DNA of 33,939 nucleotides from an uncultured Verrucomicrobiota bacterium (GTDB taxonomy: Bacteria; Verrucomicrobiota; Verrucomicrobiia; Limisphaerales; UBA9464), in contig CAINWP010000062.1 of assembly GCA_903854475.1 (NCBI GenBank), forward strand, positions 1 to 33,939, read 5' to 3'. Within the stretch, counting starts at the first letter, position 1; the number at the start of each line of letters is the position of its first letter. Positions 8,000 to 16,918 of this stretch are shown one piece after another. The translations under genes were made by a program, and so were the position numbers. Under the pieces are notes generated by a model. It was not told where the DNA came from, searched no databases, and saw nothing but the letters and a program-made list of their open reading frames with translations.

Positions 8000-10324
8000 A
8001 TGGATCCCGCTGTTATTGGTCGTCACCAACGCTGTTGTCCGCCCATGCAAATACCGCCCGCCTCCGCCCCCCGGCCTCCGCACCTCTGGCAGTTCTTCCG
8101 CGCCGGCGGGTTCGATCAGGTGAAGCTCCAGACCGGAGCCGACCTCATGAACCTGGACCAGTTGGACCAGAAACTCTGGGTGGCCTTGGCGTGTCCGACC
8201 GCGGGCATCGAATTTGATTCCAAGACCGCCGCACTCATCGACACCGACGCAGACGGGCGCATTCGAGCGCAGGAGCTCATCGCCGCGATCCGCTGGGCCG
8301 GATCGATGCTCAAGAATGCCGATGATCTCGTGACGGGCCGCGACGGAGTTTCTCTCTCCGCGATCAACGACAGCATTCCGGAGGGGCGGCAGATCTTGGG
8401 TTCGGCCCGGGTCATCCTCCGACAATTGGGCAAGGCCGAGGCCGGGGTCATCACGGTTGCAGACGCCGCGGCGGCAACACAGAGCTTCGCCAATACTGTT
8501 TTCAATGGCGACGGGGTGATCCTCCCGGAATCGGCCGACGACACCGCGATTCAGCAAGTGGTTCGTGAAGCGATGGCCGCCGTCGGATCGGTGATGGACC
8601 GCAGTGGCAAGCCGGGCATCGATGCAGTGAAACTCGAGGAGTTCTTCGGCGAATTAACCCGGTTCGATGCCTGGGTGAGCGCCTCCGAATCCGAAGCGAC
8701 GAAGATTCTTCCGGCGGGTCCAGCGACGGCTGCGGCTGCAGCCGCGATGCAGGCGGTGAAGGCCAAAATCGACGACTACTTCGGTCGCTGTCGCTTGGCT
8801 GCCTTTGAAGGTCGTCTTTCATTGCTCCTCAACCGCACCGAGGACGATTACAAGGCGCTCTTGACCAAGGACCTGACCGTGTCAGCGCAGGAGGTCTCCG
8901 GTTTCCCCTTGTCTCGGATTGTTCCTGGTCAACCGCTGTCCTTGGTCACGGGTCTCAACCCGGCTCATGCCGCCGCCATTGCCGTATTCCGTTCGGCCTC
9001 CGTTGCACCGCTCTTGGGAGACCGCGAGAGCCTTGCCGAGGAGGAGTGGCAGACTCTTCAGTACCGCTTGGCTCCTCATACGGCGTGGTTGGGGACTAAA
9101 GCGGGAGTCCGTGTCGAAACCCTGGGCATTGTCCGGGTGCGGCACATTCTCCAGAGTTCTGCACGGTCGGTAATCGCTACGCTCATCGCCCGTGATCAGG
9201 AACTCGAGCCGGAAGCATCCGGAGTCGCCTCAGTCGAAAAGCTTGTCCGTTTCCACCGAGACCTCATCGTCTTGGCGACCAACTTCGTGAATTTCCGGGA
9301 TCTCTACGATGGAGGATCTCCCGCGATCTTTCAGGCCGGCACGCTATTTCTGGATCAGCGTTCGTGCTCCCTGTGTATCACGGTGGTCGACCCGGCCAAG
9401 CATGCGGTGATGGCCAGCCTTGCCGGAGCCTACTTGGCCTACGTGGAGTGCGTGCGCAAGGCGAACAGCCAGAAGATGACCGTGGTAGCCATTTTTTCCC
9501 AGGGCGATGACGAGAACCTGATGGTGGGTCGCAACGGCGTGTTCTACGACCGCAAGGGGCTCGATTATGACGCCACCATCACCAAGATCGTGGCCAACCC
9601 CATCAGCCTCCGTCAGGCCTTTTGGCAGCCTTACAAGCGCTTCGTTCGTTGGGTGGAAGAGCAAATCGCTAAGCGGGCGGCCGAGGCGGATGCGGCAGCC
9701 AACCAAAAACTCACAGCGGCCGCGACAGCGGTGGTCAGCAAGGGGGGGGCACCTACGGCGGCGACGCCTACGGTGAGCGTGCCGCCGAAAGTGGATATCG
9801 GCACTGTGGCCGCCCTGGGCGTGGCATTTGGGGCCATCGGTGGTTTTTTTTCGGCAGTGGCTACTTTGGGTAAGGACCTTTGGTTGCAGGGCGCCTTTGC
9901 CATGGTGGGTGCCATCCTAGGCATCATGGTCCTCATCTCGGGACCGTCGCTAGTGATGACCTACATCAAACTCCGCAAGCGGAACCTGGGCCCCATCCTC
10001 GACGCCAATGGTTGGGCCGTGAATGCCAAGGCGCGGATTAATGTGCCTTTCGGCACCCGTTTGACCGCCATCGCCGAGTTGCCGCCGGGTTCAACCCGCG
10101 ACCTGGTGGATCCCTTCGAGGAGACCCGCCGGCCGTGGCGTTTGTATCTGGTGCTGGCTCTCACGGCGTACGTCGGTTGGCGGTGGAGCGCCGGGCGATT
10201 GGATTCTGATTTGCCCGAACGACTGCGCTATTCCCACGTTTTCCAGTCGAAATCGGAGAAGATCGGCAAGGATGCGGCCCAGACTGAGACAAATTCATTA
10301 GCGAAGCCGGCTCAGAGCCCTTGA
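8000..10324 (+). CDS. Large EF-hand-like protein with C-terminal membrane segments, unknown function
   Basis: This is a conserved-looking 774-residue protein I cannot name. Near the N-terminus is one canonical EF-hand loop, DTDADGRIRAQE (81-92). Two degenerate ones follow, around FNGDGVILPE (168-177) and DRSGKPGIDAVKLEEF (200-215). The long middle part (about 220-560) is soluble-looking with no recognised motif. An Ala/Thr/Pro-rich linker (about 560-597) leads to hydrophobic segments at about 599-622 and 631-657 and a last one near 713-729, so the C-terminus is membrane-anchored. There is no signal peptide. The ATG at 8000 has a weak purine-rich GGGTGG ahead of it. An in-frame ATG at 8045 (MQIPPAS) is an equally plausible start and would remove an odd Cys-containing leader. 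It starts 40 bp after the Rsm22-like gene and may be cotranscribed. Confidence 0.8.
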   Translation: MDPAVIGRHQRCCPPMQIPPASAPRPPHLWQFFRAGGFDQVKLQTGADLMNLDQLDQKLWVALACPTAGIEFDSKTAALIDTDADGRIRAQELIAAIRWAGSMLKNADDLVTGRDGVSLSAINDSIPEGRQILGSARVILRQLGKAEAGVITVADAAAATQSFANTVFNGDGVILPESADDTAIQQVVREAMAAVGSVMDRSGKPGIDAVKLEEFFGELTRFDAWVSASESEATKILPAGPATAAAAAAMQAVKAKIDDYFGRCRLAAFEGRLSLLLNRTEDDYKALLTKDLTVSAQEVSGFPLSRIVPGQPLSLVTGLNPAHAAAIAVFRSASVAPLLGDRESLAEEEWQTLQYRLAPHTAWLGTKAGVRVETLGIVRVRHILQSSARSVIATLIARDQELEPEASGVASVEKLVRFHRDLIVLATNFVNFRDLYDGGSPAIFQAGTLFLDQRSCSLCITVVDPAKHAVMASLAGAYLAYVECVRKANSQKMTVVAIFSQGDDENLMVGRNGVFYDRKGLDYDATITKIVANPISLRQAFWQPYKRFVRWVEEQIAKRAAEADAAANQKLTAAATAVVSKGGAPTAATPTVSVPPKVDIGTVAALGVAFGAIGGFFSAVATLGKDLWLQGAFAMVGAILGIMVLISGPSLVMTYIKLRKRNLGPILDANGWAVNAKARINVPFGTRLTAIAELPPGSTRDLVDPFEETRRPWRLYLVLALTAYVGWRWSAGRLDSDLPERLRYSHVFQSKSEKIGKDAAQTETNSLAKPAQSP

Positions 10325-10362
10325 AGCTTGGAGTCTCCAAGAGGGTTGAGATTCCGAAACGC

Positions 10363-10396
10363 AAAAACGCCGACCGGGTCTACCCAAGTCGGCGTT
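10363..10396 (-). terminator. Rho-independent terminator of the AMP-binding gene
   Basis: The perfect 9-bp arms 10366-10374 and 10388-10396 enclose a further GGGT/ACCC pairing. Read on the minus strand, the hairpin is followed by a run of five T (complement of 10363-10367). It lies 38 bp beyond the minus-strand stop at 10434 and also sits in the gap between convergent genes, so it may slow plus-strand transcripts as well. Confidence 0.85.
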
Positions 10397-10433
10397 GCAG
10401 CGTCGGGATTTCGGGCTAAGGCCGCCCGGAGCG

Positions 10434-11516
10434 TCAGTACACGCCCTCGACGATGGTCTTCTCCATCGCACCGAACGGACGCACATCACCCACGCCATCC
10501 CAGGCATAAGGCGGGCGCGGCGCACGGCGGATGGTCTCGTCGCGTTCCAAGAACCGCGGCATGAAGAACTCGCGGGTCAGGGTGGTGAGTTCCACGCGGC
10601 CGAATTCGCCGTAGTTGACCAACTCATCGGTCGCGTTGGGTTTGACCACGCGCAGGACGGCTCTCGGCTGCGGTGCATAGTAGGTCACGCTGAAGTTGTC
10701 TTCCGGTTGCAGAGGCACGCTAGCAGCGAGACCCATCAGGGTGTTGCCGTAGGTGGGGTAGAATCCGATGCGTCCTTCAAGCAGTTCTTCGACGATGAAG
10801 CGCACTTCCTGCGGCTTCATGGAGGTGCCGCCGCAGAAGACGCCGCGGATACCCGCTTCCCAGAGGTTCACTTGCTCGGCCAAGGCTTCCAGCAACTTAG
10901 GCGTGGTGAAGAGTCCGCTGACCTTGCGGTGCTTCAGAATGGTTGCGGCCTGGTCCACCACGTGGGCCATGTACTGCTTGGCCACGTCGTACTGCTTGTT
11001 CGACAAGAGTTTCTTTACGAAGCGTGGGTCCAGATCAATGAAGTAGCAGGAGCTGCCGCGGACATTGGCCAGATGTTCAATGGCCAGGCGCAGACGGCGC
11101 GGACCGGTCGGCCCCATCATCAGCCAGGCGCCGCCGCGCGGGAAGTGGGCGTCGTCGATCTTGTCGCTGAACTCGGAGTAATCGACTTTGTAGTCGTTCC
11201 ATCCGATGCGCTGTTTGGGCATACCGGTGGTGCCACCGGTTTCGAAGATGTTGAAGGGCTTGCTCTTAAACTCGGCCGGGACCCAAACCTCGGGCTGCAA
11301 GTCGCGCAGTGATTCATCCTGGAAGTGGGAAAACTTCAGCATGTCTTCGAAGCAGGTGATTTCCTTGCGCGGATCCCAGTTTTTGCGAGCCCAATCCAGC
11401 CAGAAGGAGCACCCGGTGGCGGGGTTGAAATGCCACTCAATGATCTCCAGCAAGTGCTGGTTGAGTTGAGTTTTGGCGGCGGCGACGGCTTCAGGAGCGA
11501 CAGTGGGTATGGGCAT
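10434..11516 (-). CDS. AMP-binding acyl-adenylate-forming enzyme lacking the C-terminal lid domain
   Basis: The 360 residues include the adenylation P-loop ETGGTTGMPKQR (92-103), an aromatic FYPTYGNT near the adenine-binding position and DGVGDVRPFG near the end, matching the conserved Asp that contacts ATP ribose. The protein stops right after this point. It therefore consists of the large adenylation domain only, about the size of LuxE-type acyl-protein synthetases and shorter than phenylacetate-CoA ligases, which carry roughly 100 further residues. The substrate is unknown. The ATG at 11516 is chosen because a good ribosome site precedes it; the frame stays open upstream but without a recognisable domain. 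The stop is followed at once by a terminator, so truncation by frameshift is unlikely. It is transcribed divergently from the aldolase-type gene at 11652. Confidence 0.8.
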   Translation of the reverse strand: MPIPTVAPEAVAAAKTQLNQHLLEIIEWHFNPATGCSFWLDWARKNWDPRKEITCFEDMLKFSHFQDESLRDLQPEVWVPAEFKSKPFNIFETGGTTGMPKQRIGWNDYKVDYSEFSDKIDDAHFPRGGAWLMMGPTGPRRLRLAIEHLANVRGSSCYFIDLDPRFVKKLLSNKQYDVAKQYMAHVVDQAATILKHRKVSGLFTTPKLLEALAEQVNLWEAGIRGVFCGGTSMKPQEVRFIVEELLEGRIGFYPTYGNTLMGLAASVPLQPEDNFSVTYYAPQPRAVLRVVKPNATDELVNYGEFGRVELTTLTREFFMPRFLERDETIRRAPRPPYAWDGVGDVRPFGAMEKTIVEGVY

Positions 11517-11520
11517 ATTT

Positions 11521-11527
11521 GACCTCA
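11521..11527 (-). promoter_or_regulatory. Ribosome binding site fixing the start of the AMP-binding gene
   Basis: On the minus strand TGAGGTC lies six bases (after GAGG) before the ATG at 11516. Most genes in this window show no clear Shine-Dalgarno motif, so this one is useful for choosing the start over longer upstream extensions. Confidence 0.65.
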
Positions 11528-11541
11528 GTTTTTGAGAGAAT

Positions 11542-11557
11542 AGTACGCATCCGTACT
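11542..11557. promoter_or_regulatory. Perfect palindrome in the divergent intergenic region, candidate operator
   Basis: AGTACG-CATC-CGTACT is a perfect 6-bp inverted repeat with a four-base centre, 26 bp before the AMP-binding gene and about 95 bp before the aldolase-like gene. Position and symmetry fit a binding site for a dimeric regulator acting on one or both divergent genes. No regulator gene is adjacent, and no match to a known operator is claimed. Confidence 0.35.
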
Positions 11558-11651
11558 TTTTAAACCCGGAAAGTGATCCGCGTTGACTGGTTGCTTGTGT
11601 TTTCCCGCGTTGCATTCAAATCGAAGCGCTGACGAGACTTCCAGTCTAGCC

Positions 11652-12593
11652 ATGCCCCCCAACACCCAACTTCCGGTCCGAGTTCCCCTGATTGCTGCCC
11701 CGGTCACTCCCTTCGCCCCAGACGGAACCTTGGACTTGGGGCCTGTGGAGGCTCTGGCCACTCGATTGGTTCAGCAGGGTGTAGATGGGGTCTTTGTCAA
11801 CGGCACCACTGGCGAGAGTCACTCCCTCAGCGCGATCGAACGCTGCCAATTGGCCGAACGCTGGATTTCTGTTCTCAAAGGCACTTCTTTGCGGTGCATT
11901 ATTCATGTGGGTTCCAATTGCCTGCGGGAGGCGCGTGAATTGGCGGTGCACGCTCAGAAATTTGGCGCAACGGGCATCGCCGCTCTGGCTCCGAGCTATT
12001 TTAAGCCGGCGGATGTCGAAGCTTGGGTTGAGTCGAGCGCTTTCATTGCCTCCGGGGCTCCTGGTCTGCCGTTTCACGCCTATGACCTGCCGGCTATGAC
12101 CGGAATCCATTTGGCCTCGGATCGATTTCTCCTTCAGGCCTCCCAGCGGATTCCCACGATGGCTGGGCTCAAGTTCAGTAATCCGGACCTGGTGCTGCTG
12201 CAGCGCTGTGTGGCGGCCTTAAGTCCGGGGCAGGAGTTGCTTTACGGGTGCGATGACCTGCTGTTGCCGGCTCTCGCTCTGGGAGCCACTGGAGCCGTGG
12301 GATCGACCTACAACCTTGCGGCGCCTTTGTACCGAGCCATGCAGGTGGCGGCCGCCCGAGGCGATTGGTTGGTCGCCCGTCGTGCTCAGCGGCATTCCAT
12401 TCGCCTCATTGAGATTCTGAGTCAGAACGGGTACCTGGGTTCCCTGAAAGTAGTTCTGTCTCATGAAGGAATCGCGGTAGGGTCGGTTCGGCTTCCTATG
12501 CGCTCTCCGAATGTGGAGCAATCGGGTCAATTGCTGGATGCATGGGAGTTATGGTCCGCCGGGATGGTTGAAATCGTGGCGGCAAAGTCTTGA
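11652..12593 (+). CDS. DapA/NanA family aldolase, N-acetylneuraminate lyase-like
   Basis: This is a 313-residue TIM-barrel Schiff-base aldolase of the dihydrodipicolinate synthase/N-acetylneuraminate lyase superfamily. Visible motifs are the pyruvate-binding GTTGES (51-56), the catalytic Tyr144 in HAYDLPAMTG and the Schiff-base Lys174 in GLKFSNPDL. The LKFSN context and the residues after it resemble sialic acid lyases more than DapA, so cleavage or synthesis of a 2-keto acid sugar is likely, but the substrate is not proven. It could also be another keto-acid aldolase of the family. The ATG at 11652 begins immediately before the barrel; the longer in-frame start at 11583 is unlikely. It is divergent from the AMP-binding gene and has no sugar transport or kinase genes beside it. 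Confidence 0.85.
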   Translation: MPPNTQLPVRVPLIAAPVTPFAPDGTLDLGPVEALATRLVQQGVDGVFVNGTTGESHSLSAIERCQLAERWISVLKGTSLRCIIHVGSNCLREARELAVHAQKFGATGIAALAPSYFKPADVEAWVESSAFIASGAPGLPFHAYDLPAMTGIHLASDRFLLQASQRIPTMAGLKFSNPDLVLLQRCVAALSPGQELLYGCDDLLLPALALGATGAVGSTYNLAAPLYRAMQVAAARGDWLVARRAQRHSIRLIEILSQNGYLGSLKVVLSHEGIAVGSVRLPMRSPNVEQSGQLLDAWELWSAGMVEIVAAKS

Positions 12594-12676
12594 TTCTAGG
12601 ACCTTGCCAGCTCATGGTTACTGCAGATCAGAAAAATTAGGCCGAACTTGGTGGGTGGTTTCCTTGGAATTCCCGG

Positions 12677-12704
12677 TTGACTTCCCAAGGTCGGTTCCTA
12701 ACCT
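12677..12704 (+). promoter_or_regulatory. Candidate sigma-70 type promoter of the FecR-domain gene
   Basis: TTGACT at 12677-12682 and TAACCT at 12699-12704 are separated by 16 bp, and the -10-like element lies 38 bp before the ATG. The -35 is good, the -10 is poor. It is the only reasonable pair I saw in this 149-bp gap. Confidence 0.3.
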
Positions 12705-12742
12705 CCGGAAGAAACAAAATTCAACCTCTCACACGCGATACC

Positions 12743-13423
12743 ATGAAAATGATCGGGATCTCTCCCCGCTTCGCCGGCCTCTGCGCGATCACCGCGATTT
12801 TGGCGGGTTCCTCTCTCTCTGCCGCTGAAACTGGCAAAGCTGAGCTCACCGGAGTCAAGGGCAGCGTCAAGGTAGACGGTCAGGCCGCGTTCGTGGGCGA
12901 GGCTGTTAGGACAGGCCAAAAGATCGAGACCGGTGCCGGCGCTCAGGCTAACCTGTATCTTGCCGACAACGGTCCGACCGTCGTCGTTCTTCCGGATTCC
13001 TCGATTTCCTTTGACGAGCTTTCCTTCGACAAGTCCGGTGCTGAGCCGGTGATCACCACCAAGATCAATCTCAAGGTGGGTTCGGTGGCCGGTTACGTGA
13101 AGAAAACTTCTTCACAGTCCTCCTACATCGTTAAGGGTTCGACCGTGACGGCAGTCATTCGTTCCTCGGAGTACCAGGTCACCGACAACGGTGTGGTTGC
13201 TGTTTGGTCCGGTTGCGTGACGGTGTCTTACCGGGGTGCCTCCTACGAAGTGTGCGGCGGCCAGATGTTCGACCCCGCTGCGGCTTCTGTTGTCGCTAAC
13301 ACGATGATCCTGCCGGCCGGAATGCCTTCGGCGATCCAGCAGTCCGCCAACGTCAAGGTGTCTGTTCCTGTAGTTCCGACCCGTCCGGAGCCGGTTGCTT
13401 CTCCGGTCAAGGCTGGTAACTAA
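12743..13423 (+). CDS. Secreted FecR-domain protein
   Basis: This is a 226-residue protein with a Sec signal peptide: basic start, hydrophobic stretch AGLCAITAILAG and probable cleavage after LSAA near residue 28. The mature part (about 30-165) reads as a FecR-type domain of beta strands, with GVKGSVKVDG, EAVRTGQKIETG, VLPDSSISF and a VKGSTVTAVIRSSEYQV stretch. In classical FecR the domain is periplasmic and controls an ECF sigma factor. This copy is secreted, has no N-terminal anti-sigma part and no adjacent sigma or TonB receptor gene, so a signalling role is not supported. Two cysteines (SGCVTV and EVCGGQ) could form a disulfide. The tail is Pro/Val-rich. The ATG at 12743 is chosen because the signal peptide begins there. 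Confidence 0.82.
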   Translation: MKMIGISPRFAGLCAITAILAGSSLSAAETGKAELTGVKGSVKVDGQAAFVGEAVRTGQKIETGAGAQANLYLADNGPTVVVLPDSSISFDELSFDKSGAEPVITTKINLKVGSVAGYVKKTSSQSSYIVKGSTVTAVIRSSEYQVTDNGVVAVWSGCVTVSYRGASYEVCGGQMFDPAAASVVANTMILPAGMPSAIQQSANVKVSVPVVPTRPEPVASPVKAGN

Positions 13424-13517
13424 GCCAGTTTTCTGAGGGTCTTTCCTCGACGATCCTGACTTTGTTTAGTTGGATTATTGAGGAGACGTTCAAGAAACCT
13501 TCAAAGAGCGCTTATCG

Positions 13518-13550
13518 AAAAACCCTAGGGCTACGGCCCCGGGGTTTTTT
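13518..13550 (+). terminator. Rho-independent terminator of the FecR-domain gene
   Basis: Left arm 13518-13531 and right arm 13536-13549 pair with one mismatch and one wobble around a C(TACG)G tetraloop of the very stable UNCG type. Six T residues follow at 13545-13550. It lies about 95 bp downstream of the stop codon. Confidence 0.9.
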
Positions 13551-13561
13551 GTTTCCAATTC

Positions 13562-13636
13562 TGCGCCCGGTAGGGCGCACCCTCCCATTTTGCGCCCGGT
13601 AGGGCGCACCTTCCGAATCTGCACCGGGCAGGTGCA
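13562..13636. repeat. Array of three short hairpins in exact 29-bp phase
   Basis: Units begin at 13562, 13591 and 13620. The first two share the identical TGCGCCCGGTAGGGCGCACC, a 7-bp inverted repeat around GGTA. The third is TGCACC-GGGCA-GGTGCA, where the fourth base pair has changed from G-C to A-T on both arms. That compensatory change suggests that the fold, not just the sequence, is kept. The array lies between a terminator and a gene start and encodes nothing evident. Confidence 0.85.
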
Positions 13637-13817
13637 GGCGCCGTAGATTTGAAGTCCCGACCGATGCTCGGTCGAAAAACCTATTTTCAATCCACCACTG
13701 TCACCCCCACTGGCTTGCGCTGTGAGCGGAGAGCAAGCGAGTAAACCGAGAGAAGGTTTCCCTAAAAACTTTGGCCTGTGGAGTTGAATCTCTACGATCA
13801 CAAGACACACTTCAGTC
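13637..13817. other. Non-coding remainder of the gap before the cytochrome gene
   Basis: The whole gap between the FecR-domain gene and the cytochrome gene is 394 bp. Besides the terminator and hairpin array it holds another inverted repeat, CGACCGA-TGC-TCGGTCG at 13658-13674, and a weaker GCTTGC/GCAAGC pairing near 13713-13738. No open frame with a recognisable protein, no T tract after these hairpins and no convincing promoter were seen. Confidence 0.5.
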
Positions 13818-16800
13818 ATGCTTCCCATCCGCGTGGTTCAAAGCGCATTCCGGTGGATTCCGGCGATGGCGACGGTCGCGGTTGTTTCGGCCTTGGCTGC
13901 AGACCTGACCTTCAATCAGGACATTCGCCCCATTCTTTCCGACAACTGCTTTTCCTGTCATGGGTTGGATGCCAAGAAGCGCAAAGCGGGTCTGCGCCTA
14001 GATACTGCAGAGGGAGCCTTTACTCCCAACAAAGAGGGCCGAGTGGCCATTCGGCCCGGCGATCTAAAAGCCAGTGAACTCTGGCAACGTCTCGAGACGA
14101 ACGATCCGGACTCGATCATGCCGCCGCCGGAATCCCACAAGACGATCAGCGCCGTTCAGAAGGAGCTTTTGCGCCGGTGGATTCAACAGGGAGCCCCCTA
14201 CCAAAAACACTGGGCCTTTGAAGTACCTCGCAAGGTTCAGCCTCCGTTGATCGCGGACAAAGCCTCCGGTCCCATTGATGTTTTTCTGGCGGACCGCCGG
14301 CGGCGCGAGGGCGTATCTCCGGGGCCCGAGGCGGATCCATCAACATTGTTGCGCCGCCTGAGCATGGACCTTCGAGGGCTCCCACCGACGCCGGCCGAAG
14401 TGGACGCGTTCTTGGCGGACTCCGGTCCCGGGGGCTATGAGCGTTGGGTCGATCGCTTGATGGATAGCCCGCAGTATGGCGAACAAATGGGGCGCCATTG
14501 GCTCGACGTCGCGCGCTACGCCGATACCCACGGGCTCCATCTGGATAATGAACGCCAGATCTGGCCCTACCGCGATTGGGTGGTCCGGGCTTTCAACCGC
14601 AATCTACCCTTCGATCAATTCACCGTGGAGCAGTTGGCGGGAGATCTTCTCCCTAATCCATCTCAGGATCAGTTGGTGGCCACAGGTTTCAATCGCAACA
14701 ACGTCACCACGGGTGAGGGCGGTGCCATCGATGCCGAGTTCGTGTTCCGCTACGCGGTCGAGCGGACCTCCACCACCGCGCAGGCGTGGATGGGGTTGAC
14801 GGCCGGATGCGCCGTCTGCCACGACCACAAATTCGACCCCATCTCCCAGAAGGAGTTCTATTCGCTCTATGCGTTCTTCCACAGCGCAGCCGATCCCGCG
14901 ATGGATGGAAACGCGCTGCGCACTCCGCCGGTGGCTTCGGTAAAGTCGGAAAAAGATTTTCAGAAACTTGCCGAAATGGAGACGGCTATTCAGGAGGCGG
15001 AGAAGGCGGTGGAGGCCCGCGTTCAAAGCGTGTCTTACACCGATCCCGCCACCCTGAACCCGCAACCACCGGCCCGAGAGATCGAGACGGTTTGGCTGGA
15101 AGATGGGACTCCGGCTGGAGCCCGTGTCCAGGGTGCTCCCGCTTGGGTGAAATCGTCCGAGGGACCGGTGAAGTTTGGTCAGTCTGCCCTCAAGCAGCGG
15201 GGAGATGGGTTGATTCAGGCGGTCTATGAGGGCCTGTCCCTTGAAGTTCCCACATCGGCCAAGGTGTTTGCCTGGGTTCGTTTGGATCCGGCCTCCACGC
15301 CCAAAATGGTCATGCTCCAATTCTTTCAGGGTGACTGGGAACACCGTGTGGTCTGGGGCGATGCGGGAGTCACCGATTGGGGTACCCAAGGCAAGCCCAG
15401 CCGCCAGCATGCGGGGCCCTTGCCTCAGGTCGGAGAGTGGGTGCGCTTGGAGTTCGATGCCGAAGCCGTGGGACTTAAAGTCGGACAACCCGTCACCGGG
15501 GTCGCCTACACGCAGCATGGAGGGTTAGTTCATTGGGATCGCGCCGGGATCGTGGGTCGCATCGATCCAGCTCGGGACCCGCGGTTTTCTCTCTCGGCGT
15601 GGATTGCTCAAAATCAGGGCAAGGAGCCTAAGGAAGTGCCGGAGAATCTCCGAAAGATCCTCAAGGACGTGGCACCCGACCAGCGGACGCCTGAACAAAC
15701 TCGGATGCTCCGGGAGCATTACTTGGCCAAGGTGTGTTCGGAAACCCGGGCCACTTTGGATCCGCTCAATGCCACCGTGGCGGACTTGCGTCAGCAGCGG
15801 GATAAATTCAGGGATCAGATTCCGCAGACCTTCATCTGGCGCGACATGGATAAACCCCGTGAGAGCTTCGTCATGGTGCGCGGTCAGTACGATGCCCCGG
15901 GCGAGAAGGTCGGCCGTGCGGTACCCGCGGTCTTCCCCGCGATGAAACCGTCCGGAGCGCTCCCCAATCGCCTCGATTTGGCCCGTTGGTTGGTGTCTCC
16001 GGATCATCCGCTCACCGCCCGGGTGACGGTCAATCGGTTCTGGCAGCAGTTCTTCGGAGTGGGTTTGGTGAAAACTGCCGACGATTTTGGTTCGCAGGGC
16101 GAGCCTCCCAGTCATCCGGAACTGCTCGACTGGCTGGCGGTGACCTTTCAGGAATCCGGCTGGGATGTGAAGGCGCTGGTTCGCTCCCTTGTGACCTCGG
16201 CGGCATACCGTCAGTCGGCGGTCCTACCGCCGGCTCTACTGCAACGTGATCCGGAGAATCGTTGGTTGGCTCGTGGTCCGCGTTTCCGACTGGATGCCGA
16301 GCAGTTGCGCGACAATGCCTTGTTTGTTTCTGGGCTTCTGGACGGGACCGTGGGAGGAAAGGGAGTTCGCCCCTATCAACCGCCGAACATTTGGGAACCG
16401 GTGGCCTACAGTGGCTCCAATACTCGCAATTACCGTCAAGAGACTGGTTCCTCTCACTACCGTCGCAGCCTCTACGTGTTCTTCAAACGCACCGCGCCCC
16501 CGCCGTTCATGGCCACCTTCGATGCTCCGAATCGGGAGCAGTTCTGCTCTCGGCGTGAGCGCAGCAACACTCCCTTGCAGGCCCTGCAGCTCCTCAATGA
16601 TATTCAGCACTTTGAAGCCGCACGCGGGTTGGCCAGCCGGATGATGACCGAGGGCGGAACCCGTCCGGAGGATCGCATTCGCTTCGCCTTCAAAACACTC
16701 CTGTCCCGTTCGCCCAGCGGGACGGAGATGGAAGTCGTTCGGACCACCTTGGACCGTTGTTTGGAACGCTATCAGGCGGATCCGGAATCGGCCCGTAAGG

Positions 16801-16916
16801 CGATCCGTGTGGGTGAATCAGTCCCGCGCTCTGGCCTCCCGGAAACCGAACTGGCTGCTTACACGCTGACGGCCAACTTGCTGCTCAACCTCGACGAAAC
16901 CGTGACCCGCAACTGA
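13818..16916 (+). CDS. Secreted PSD1-type cytochrome protein (DUF1549/DUF1553) with LamG-like insert
   Basis: This is a 1032-residue exported protein of a family hugely expanded in Planctomycetes and Verrucomicrobia. After a signal peptide (cleavage near ALA, about 28) comes a planctomycete cytochrome c domain with heme motif CFSCH (44-48) and IMPPP further on. Next is DUF1549 (about 155-365) containing a second CxxCH, CAVCH at 331-335. A short helical stretch (about 380-402) and a jelly-roll, LamG-like segment (about 415-600) follow, then DUF1553 (about 714-985) with [14 protein letters not shown] and [10 protein letters not shown]. These proteins are thought to act outside the cytoplasm, possibly in polysaccharide use or electron transfer, but no member's reaction is established as far as I know. 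The next gene begins two bases after the stop, so the two are one operon. Confidence 0.92.
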   Translation: MLPIRVVQSAFRWIPAMATVAVVSALAADLTFNQDIRPILSDNCFSCHGLDAKKRKAGLRLDTAEGAFTPNKEGRVAIRPGDLKASELWQRLETNDPDSIMPPPESHKTISAVQKELLRRWIQQGAPYQKHWAFEVPRKVQPPLIADKASGPIDVFLADRRRREGVSPGPEADPSTLLRRLSMDLRGLPPTPAEVDAFLADSGPGGYERWVDRLMDSPQYGEQMGRHWLDVARYADTHGLHLDNERQIWPYRDWVVRAFNRNLPFDQFTVEQLAGDLLPNPSQDQLVATGFNRNNVTTGEGGAIDAEFVFRYAVERTSTTAQAWMGLTAGCAVCHDHKFDPISQKEFYSLYAFFHSAADPAMDGNALRTPPVASVKSEKDFQKLAEMETAIQEAEKAVEARVQSVSYTDPATLNPQPPAREIETVWLEDGTPAGARVQGAPAWVKSSEGPVKFGQSALKQRGDGLIQAVYEGLSLEVPTSAKVFAWVRLDPASTPKMVMLQFFQGDWEHRVVWGDAGVTDWGTQGKPSRQHAGPLPQVGEWVRLEFDAEAVGLKVGQPVTGVAYTQHGGLVHWDRAGIVGRIDPARDPRFSLSAWIAQNQGKEPKEVPENLRKILKDVAPDQRTPEQTRMLREHYLAKVCSETRATLDPLNATVADLRQQRDKFRDQIPQTFIWRDMDKPRESFVMVRGQYDAPGEKVGRAVPAVFPAMKPSGALPNRLDLARWLVSPDHPLTARVTVNRFWQQFFGVGLVKTADDFGSQGEPPSHPELLDWLAVTFQESGWDVKALVRSLVTSAAYRQSAVLPPALLQRDPENRWLARGPRFRLDAEQLRDNALFVSGLLDGTVGGKGVRPYQPPNIWEPVAYSGSNTRNYRQETGSSHYRRSLYVFFKRTAPPPFMATFDAPNREQFCSRRERSNTPLQALQLLNDIQHFEAARGLASRMMTEGGTRPEDRIRFAFKTLLSRSPSGTEMEVVRTTLDRCLERYQADPESARKAIRVGESVPRSGLPETELAAYTLTANLLLNLDETVTRN

Positions 16917-16918
16917 TC

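Noticed and set aside
10395-11312. Long plus-strand open frame opposite the AMP-binding gene
   Set aside because: It is antisense to a gene with a clear adenylation motif and shows no domain of its own; GC-rich codon bias opens such frames.
13562-13648. Short repeats with constant 29-bp period resembling a tiny CRISPR
   Set aside because: The period is shorter than one repeat-spacer unit, the units are hairpins with no unique spacers, and there are no cas genes.
14604-15518. Minus-strand open frame of about 300 codons inside the cytochrome gene
   Set aside because: It lies wholly within the well supported DUF1549/DUF1553 gene and has no recognisable motif.
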